Positions 62,945 to 64,000 of a stretch of 64,000 bases of DNA are shown piece by piece. Position 1 is the first letter of the stretch. Each line of letters opens with the position of its first letter. The stretch is from Sphingomonas psychrotolerans (GTDB lineage Bacteria > Pseudomonadota > Alphaproteobacteria > Sphingomonadales > Sphingomonadaceae), in NCBI RefSeq assembly GCF_002796605.1, contig NZ_CP024923.1:992001-1056000 (forward strand). Direction: 5' to 3'. Position numbers and translations under genes: made by a program. The notes below the pieces were generated by a model, which was not told the DNA's origin, searched no databases, and saw only the letters and a list, made by a program, of their open reading frames with translations.

Positions 62945-63018
62945 TGGAGGCCCGACCGGGAATCGAACCCGGGTGCGAGGATTTGCAGTCCTCTACGTCA
63001 CCACTCCGCCATCGGGCC
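62945..63018 (-). tRNA. tRNA-Cys (anticodon GCA)
   Basis: On the minus strand it begins GGCCCGATGGCGGAGTGG and ends GGTTCGATTCCCGGTCGGGC plus CTCCA. The acceptor stem pairs over seven bases, the anticodon loop is CTGCAAA with GCA, and CCA is encoded. The cysS gene is 4.3 kb away. Confidence 0.97.
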
Positions 63019-63142
63019 TCGAAGCGAGGCGGCGAGATGCGCGAGGGGCGGCGCCCTGTCAACATAGTTTCAAAATGATCCCGGCTTCGCTTGGCGACGA
63101 CGCTGCAGCGCGATAGAAGCAGCGCAACGTTCAACTAGTGTA

Positions 63143-63167
63143 TTGCGCAACTAATACGGTTGTGCAA
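63143..63167. promoter_or_regulatory. 25-base inverted repeat upstream of the Pcm-like gene
   Basis: TTGCGCAAC-TAATACG-GTTGTGCAA: nine-base arms with one mismatch. It lies 17 bases upstream of the chosen start codon, as expected of a repressor (TetR-like) operator of the Pcm-like/TolC unit. Confidence 0.5.
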
Positions 63168-63183
63168 CAAAGCCGGAGTGATG

Positions 63184-63864
63184 ATGACCCTCATGGTCGA
63201 TGCTGCGCCCGTCGAAGCGAACCGTTTCGAAGTGATGCGCCATGCGATGGTCGCGAGCCAGCTGCGCACCAACGCGGTCAACGACGCGCGCGTGGTCGAG
63301 GCGATGGCGCGGGTATCGCGCGAAAATTTCCTGCCGGCCGAGCATCGCGGGCTCGCCTATCGCGACACCTTGCTGCCGCTCGCCGGCGGCCGGCGCCACA
63401 ATTCGCCTCTGGTGATCGGGCGCCTGCTGACCGAGGCGCAGATCCGCCCCGAAGACCATGTCCTGCTCGTCGGCGCCGCCGGCGGCTATGCCGCGGCCTT
63501 GCTCGCATTGCTCGCCGGATCGGTGGTCGCGCTCGAGGAAGAGGATGCATTGGTCGGTCTCGCGCGCGGCGCATTGGCCGGCGAGGCGAAAGTCGAAGTG
63601 GTGCAGGGGCCGCTCCCGGCCGGCTGGGCCGCGGGCGCGCCTTATGATCTGATCGTCATAGACGGCGCGGTCGAGCAGCTTCCCGATGCGCTGATCGCCC
63701 AGATCAAGCCGGGCGGGCGCGTCGTCACCGGGGTGGTCGAACGCGGCGTGACCCGGCTCGCCGCCGGGCGGCGTAGCGAAGGCGGCTTCGGCCTGATCGA
63801 CTTCATGGACATCGAATGCGCTGAACTGCCAGGTTTCCGACGCCTACGGACCTTCACTTTCTGA
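63184..63864 (+). CDS. Pcm-like methyltransferase, partly degenerate
   Basis: A 226-residue protein of the protein-L-isoaspartate O-methyltransferase fold. The N-terminus MRHAMVASQLRTNAVNDARV and AMARVSRENFLPAEHRGLAY are typical; but the active-site segment that usually reads LPLxxGQTISQP is LPLAGGRRHNSPLVIG here, and the SAM-binding motif is LLVGAAGGYAAALLAL in place of LExGTGSGYxxA. So a true repair activity is doubtful. Directly precedes a probable tolC gene in the pcm-tolC order known in sphingomonads; start chosen at ATG 63184 with GGAG at the right distance. Confidence 0.82.
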   Translation: MTLMVDAAPVEANRFEVMRHAMVASQLRTNAVNDARVVEAMARVSRENFLPAEHRGLAYRDTLLPLAGGRRHNSPLVIGRLLTEAQIRPEDHVLLVGAAGGYAAALLALLAGSVVALEEEDALVGLARGALAGEAKVEVVQGPLPAGWAAGAPYDLIVIDGAVEQLPDALIAQIKPGGRVVTGVVERGVTRLAAGRRSEGGFGLIDFMDIECAELPGFRRLRTFTF

Positions 63865-63879
63865 AAAAGAAGAGACTGA

Positions 63880-64000
63880 ATGCGACTGAACACTCTGCTG
63901 CTGGGCGTGAGCCTGACTGCGCTCGCCGTGCCTGCCGCCGCGCAGACCGCCACGACGCGCACCGGCACGTCGAATCCGGTGACGGTTCAGACGGCGCCGC
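63880..64000 (+). CDS. start of an exported protein, probably TolC family (partial)
   Basis: Forty residues are visible before the window ends: a signal peptide (RLNTLLLGVSLTALAVPAAA, cleaved after AAAQ) and a threonine-rich start. The identity with TolC rests on the order after the Pcm-like gene, not on sequence. GAAAAAGAAGAGA upstream can serve as ribosome binding site. Confidence 0.55.
   Translation, partial: MRLNTLLLGVSLTALAVPAAAQTATTRTGTSNPVTVQTAP

Overview
This 64 kb window is a high-GC chromosomal segment that looks like a Sphingomonas-type alphaproteobacterium (Sphingomonadaceae). The reasons are the gene order nuoE to nuoN, birA, coaX, rnj, DUF1467; the protein sequences; GAAC-N7-GAAC (LexA), TTAA-N7-TTAA (CtrA) and GGAAC-N16/17-CGTT (EcfG) type sites; and paired inverted repeats with a CCCGGC(G)...CGCCGGG core. 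Most of it is core chromosome. There is no prophage, insertion sequence, CRISPR array or rRNA operon.

Layout. 0-13.3 kb: the respiratory complex I operon from nuoE to nuoN on the plus strand, transcribed tightly (mostly 1-8 nt overlaps) but carrying four extra small genes (51, 1081, 2556, 6235) and one repeat element between nuoI and nuoJ. 13.3-16.7 kb: birA, coaX, RNase J and a DUF1467 membrane protein continue the same direction. 17-25.6 kb: a minus-strand block with a long coiled-coil membrane protein, a MoxR ATPase / VWA protein pair, a GT-C glycosyltransferase and a CHAP amidase under a CtrA-type box. 25.7-28.8 kb: mannonate dehydratase with a divergent GntR regulator, then a small AT-rich insert next to tRNA-Ser that holds a gene broken by one in-frame TGA. 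29-33 kb: cell wall genes (lytic transglycosylase, SPOR/RlpA-like, D,D-carboxypeptidase) and holB. 33-38.8 kb: a LiuR-like MerR regulator with acyl-CoA dehydrogenase, two bacterial PH-domain proteins, and a SleB hydrolase. 39-45.9 kb: cysK with an MFS exporter, small stress and envelope genes, a tandem pair of helix-turn-helix proteins, and a TbpB-like lipoprotein. 45.9-53.4 kb: a UvrD/PcrA helicase (frameshifted in this sequence), a Pit phosphate transporter behind a Pho box, Tag glycosylase and an HWE histidine kinase. 53.4-58.7 kb: a DAHP synthase with an XRE-like DNA-binding domain fused to its N-terminus, a D-2-hydroxyacid dehydrogenase, a TM2 protein and cysS. 58.8-62.4 kb: a compact cluster with several EcfG (general stress) promoters. 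62.4-64 kb: a glycine-zipper protein, tRNA-Cys, a Pcm-like methyltransferase and the start of a probable tolC.

The strongest candidates for something undescribed are: (1) the XRE-HTH/class II DAHP synthase fusion at 53420-55006, which has two copies of a TTACCC-N5-GGGTAA palindrome just upstream, as expected for an enzyme that represses its own promoter; (2) the general-stress cluster around 58.8-62.3 kb with EcfG-type promoters in front of uncharacterised small genes; (3) the broken AT-rich gene next to tRNA-Ser, with a second copy of the GntR operator left at its edge; and (4) the nuo operon passenger genes and the histidine-rich loops of NuoL and NuoM. Functional statements rest on motifs and remembered family features; no database search was run.
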